A stretch of 6,494 nucleotides of DNA from an uncultured Cytophagaceae bacterium (lineage in GTDB: Bacteria > Bacteroidota > Bacteroidia > Cytophagales > Spirosomataceae), in assembly GCA_938008575.1 (NCBI GenBank), contig CALLKB010000104.1, positions 1-6,494 of the forward strand, given 5' to 3'. Below the pieces are notes generated by a model. That model was given only the letters and a program-made list of their open reading frames with translations, did not search any database and was not told where the DNA came from. Below are positions 4,591 to 6,494 of the stretch, piece after piece (position 1 is the first letter of the stretch; each line of letters opens with the position of its first letter). A program made the translations under genes and the position numbers.

Positions 4591-5751
4591 ATGGCTAGCC
4601 AAGGTAAAGCAAACAACCCAAGGTATAGGAGCTCGAACACATTGAAATACATCACCTTCTTCTTGTTACTAATCTGCGCTTCCCTGCATGCGCAAAGCCC
4701 CCTCGATTCCTTGATGCAACAAGCCGAATCACTCGGTCTACGTTCGAAAGATTATCAATACACACCGCAAGATACCAGCGCGGCGAAAAAGGCAGTCCAA
4801 CAGTTCATGCTGGATCTCAAGTTTGGGAATCAATCACCTTACCTCCGCTTTCAAGGCTATGATTTTAACCTGTCGCGCGATGCCTATCGAAACCGCTATG
4901 GCGAACTTTGGAGTACACCTAAAATTAAAGAGTTAGCGAATCGTCTAATTGATGAAGAAAATGAAGTCAGTCAAATCCTTCAAGTATTAAAAGATTCCGT
5001 ACAATACAGCCCAGAAAAAAAACAATTATTAGCCAAAGCCGCCAATGAATACCGCTGGCTCATCGCTGCCAGAGCTAATCGTTCCTTGGTTTTGGTCAAT
5101 ATTCCTTCGACCCAACTCAAAGCTTTCGAATCTCATAAACAAGTCATGCAAATGCGCGTTGTCCTCGGTAAACCCACAAGACCTAGCAAAACGCTTTCCA
5201 GTAAATTGAAAAACATGATTATCACGCCCTATTGGAGCGTGCCGCGTAGCATCTGCATCGAAGAACTTGTGCCGGAAATCCGGAAGAATATCCGCTATTT
5301 CTATGCGAGTCATTTGGAAATTTTCGACCAACAAAATCGAAAAGTAGAACCTGAAAAAGTGCCTTGGAGTCGACTGAATGCTAATTATTTCCCGTACTCC
5401 ATGCGCCAGCGAACTGGAAAATGGAACACCTTAGGGATTTTGAAAATTCAATTTGATAATCCCTTCAAGATGTACCTCCATGATACATCTGAAAAGAAAT
5501 TATTCAGTAAAGAAAAACGATTTTACAGCCATAGCTGCATCCGACTAGAAAAGCCTTTAAACTTTGGTTCTTGGTTATTGAAACCGAATTCAACCGCCAT
5601 CGACACGCTCGATGCCCAAGCGGCCTATTCCGATAAAACGCCTAAATACCTAACGATTAAGCGCAATATCCCCTTGGTCATTTGGTACAGCCAAGTGGAT
5701 TTTGACGAAAACGGTAAGCTGACGTTTTACCCGAATATCTACAAGCGTTAA
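4591..5751 (+). CDS. YcbB-like L,D-transpeptidase (YkuD domain), exported
   Basis: A 386-residue enzyme that would act in the periplasm on peptidoglycan, making 3-3 cross-links between stem peptides or attaching other molecules to them through an active-site cysteine. Residues 1-35 form a signal peptide: polar/basic n-region, hydrophobic TFFLLLICASL at 22-32, then HAQ before SPLDS. Residues about 38-160 match the helical scaffold domain of the YcbB group. The YkuD catalytic domain covers about 163-365: MYLHDTSEKKLF (294-305) with His297, and YSHSCIRLEKP (312-322) with His314, catalytic Cys316 and Arg318. The tail VIWYSQVDFDENGKLTFYPNIY is also typical of the YcbB group. The residue before Cys is Ser where most members have Gly. 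I choose ATG 4591; a TTG at 4558 would translate the hairpin repeat and bury the signal peptide. The stop overlaps that of the convergent oxidoreductase gene. The SEDS gene upstream suggests a cell-wall locus. Confidence 0.9.
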   Translation: MASQGKANNPRYRSSNTLKYITFFLLLICASLHAQSPLDSLMQQAESLGLRSKDYQYTPQDTSAAKKAVQQFMLDLKFGNQSPYLRFQGYDFNLSRDAYRNRYGELWSTPKIKELANRLIDEENEVSQILQVLKDSVQYSPEKKQLLAKAANEYRWLIAARANRSLVLVNIPSTQLKAFESHKQVMQMRVVLGKPTRPSKTLSSKLKNMIITPYWSVPRSICIEELVPEIRKNIRYFYASHLEIFDQQNRKVEPEKVPWSRLNANYFPYSMRQRTGKWNTLGILKIQFDNPFKMYLHDTSEKKLFSKEKRFYSHSCIRLEKPLNFGSWLLKPNSTAIDTLDAQAAYSDKTPKYLTIKRNIPLVIWYSQVDFDENGKLTFYPNIYKR

Positions 5752-6494
5752 ATCTTGTAGTATTGCTCCCAACCTTTTCGTGGCGCTGGGCCTACCAATA
5801 ATTGGTTCGCTAATTTATTGTTCGTGATCAATTTTGTATCGCGGTCAAACACCAATTTGGTGTTCAATTTTTGAGCTAAAACTCCTAAAGAGAATACTTG
5901 ACTCAATGGTCCAGCAATCGCAAATGGTGAACGCGTTTTCTCCTGACCCATACATGCCTTCAAGAAATTCGCATAGTGATTCGATGGACTCTTAGATACA
6001 TCCGGCAATTTTAGGTCTTTTCCAGCATCTCCTAAAATCGATAAAGTTGAGCCATGCGATCCGCCTTTGAAGGTCAAATCTTTGCTGTAAATGATTTTTC
6101 CTGGATTCAATTTCGCCGGTTGAATTTTGCCATTGCTCGCTGCTGGAATGTTTGGATCTAATTCCGTTGTCCCATAGTTGGCCGGCACCGGAGGAATATT
6201 ATTAACCCCGTCATACCAGGTAATATCCATCGCAGGCATATCTTTTCTCGAAGGAAATTTAAATTGAATTGTGGATGACATCGGATAAAAGAAATCATTG
6301 TGCCCATCCGCACGCAACATGTTAATCTCCGTCGGTAATCCTAATTCCAAAAACTCATGTGCCGTATCCATAATATGTGCACCCCAGTCGCCCAAAGCAC
6401 CTAATCCATAGTCAAACCAGCAACGCCATTGTCCATTGACAAAGTCTTTTTGGTAATCATGATTTGGTGAAACAACACCTTGCCAAATATCCCA
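5748..6494 (-). CDS. GFO/IDH/MocA-family oxidoreductase, C-terminal part (5' end outside window)
   Basis: The frame is open to the window edge at 6494, giving 248 residues of the C-terminal part. The N-terminal Rossmann fold for NAD(P) and the usual EKP motif would lie beyond the edge. The visible part starts WDIWQGVVSPNHDYQKDF, then WFDYGLGALGDWGAHIMD, which carries the family's DxxxH catalytic pair (Asp36 and His40 of the visible part). The rest is the substrate domain, ending with NHYANFLKACMGQEKTRSPF and the usual C-terminal helices. This form (often with an exported twin-arginine precursor in Bacteroidota) oxidises or epimerises sugars or related polyols; the substrate cannot be read from this part, and whether it is exported cannot be seen here. 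A TTG at 6395 gives a shorter open frame but lies inside the conserved domain, so it is not the start. Its TAA shares bases with the transpeptidase TAA, and no terminator lies between them. Confidence 0.9.
   Translation of the reverse strand, partial: WDIWQGVVSPNHDYQKDFVNGQWRCWFDYGLGALGDWGAHIMDTAHEFLELGLPTEINMLRADGHNDFFYPMSSTIQFKFPSRKDMPAMDITWYDGVNNIPPVPANYGTTELDPNIPAASNGKIQPAKLNPGKIIYSKDLTFKGGSHGSTLSILGDAGKDLKLPDVSKSPSNHYANFLKACMGQEKTRSPFAIAGPLSQVFSLGVLAQKLNTKLVFDRDTKLITNNKLANQLLVGPAPRKGWEQYYKI

Noticed and set aside
4416..4655. Minus-strand frame of 79 residues between the SEDS and transpeptidase genes
   Set aside because: It reads through hairpin copies 2 and 3 and covers the transpeptidase signal peptide; repeat-derived shadow.

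Overview
The window looks like chromosomal DNA of a member of the Bacteroidota, probably a Cytophagales-type organism. This rests on gene content (7TM-AraC regulator, YcbB-type L,D-transpeptidase, GFO/IDH/MocA oxidoreductase of the form common in this phylum), on an FtsW whose internal motifs match the Bacteroidota form, and on several matches to the phylum's -7 promoter box TAnnTTTG (-33 TTTG). Base composition is moderate and fairly even. The species cannot be named from the sequence alone.

Layout. Positions 1-432 are broken: a C-terminal protein fragment on the minus strand (19-291) abuts a frameshifted remnant of an AraC-type helix-turn-helix on the plus strand (about 299-432). Then comes a SnoaL-like lipoprotein gene (433-918, +) that ends in a good intrinsic terminator (943-975). 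Converging on it is a membrane-anchored AraC-family regulator (954-2150, -). Upstream of that are two small minus-strand genes: a PH-like 95-residue protein (2288-2575) and an acidic 104-residue orphan (2717-3031). A divergent intergenic region (3032-3238) precedes a cell-wall pair on the plus strand: an FtsW-type SEDS glycan polymerase (3239-4411) and an exported YcbB-like L,D-transpeptidase (4591-5751). The transpeptidase gene meets the 3' end of a GFO/IDH/MocA oxidoreductase gene (5748-6494, -) so tightly that the two stop codons overlap; the oxidoreductase 5' end lies outside the window.

How the genes fit together. The SEDS protein polymerises glycan strands and the L,D-transpeptidase makes 3-3 cross-links or attaches partners to peptidoglycan, so these two are a plausible functional pair, although 179 bp and two hairpin repeats separate them. 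The other genes show no evident common pathway.

The most distinctive non-coding signal is a three-copy family of hairpins (2205-2239, 4423-4455, 4553-4587). Each has TTTGGCAA/TTGCCAAA arms, an internal A-A mismatch and a CCT/AGG inner stem. One copy carries a compensatory base-pair change, and one copy directly abuts the transpeptidase start codon. I did not find a defence system, CRISPR array, transposase gene, tRNA or rRNA.
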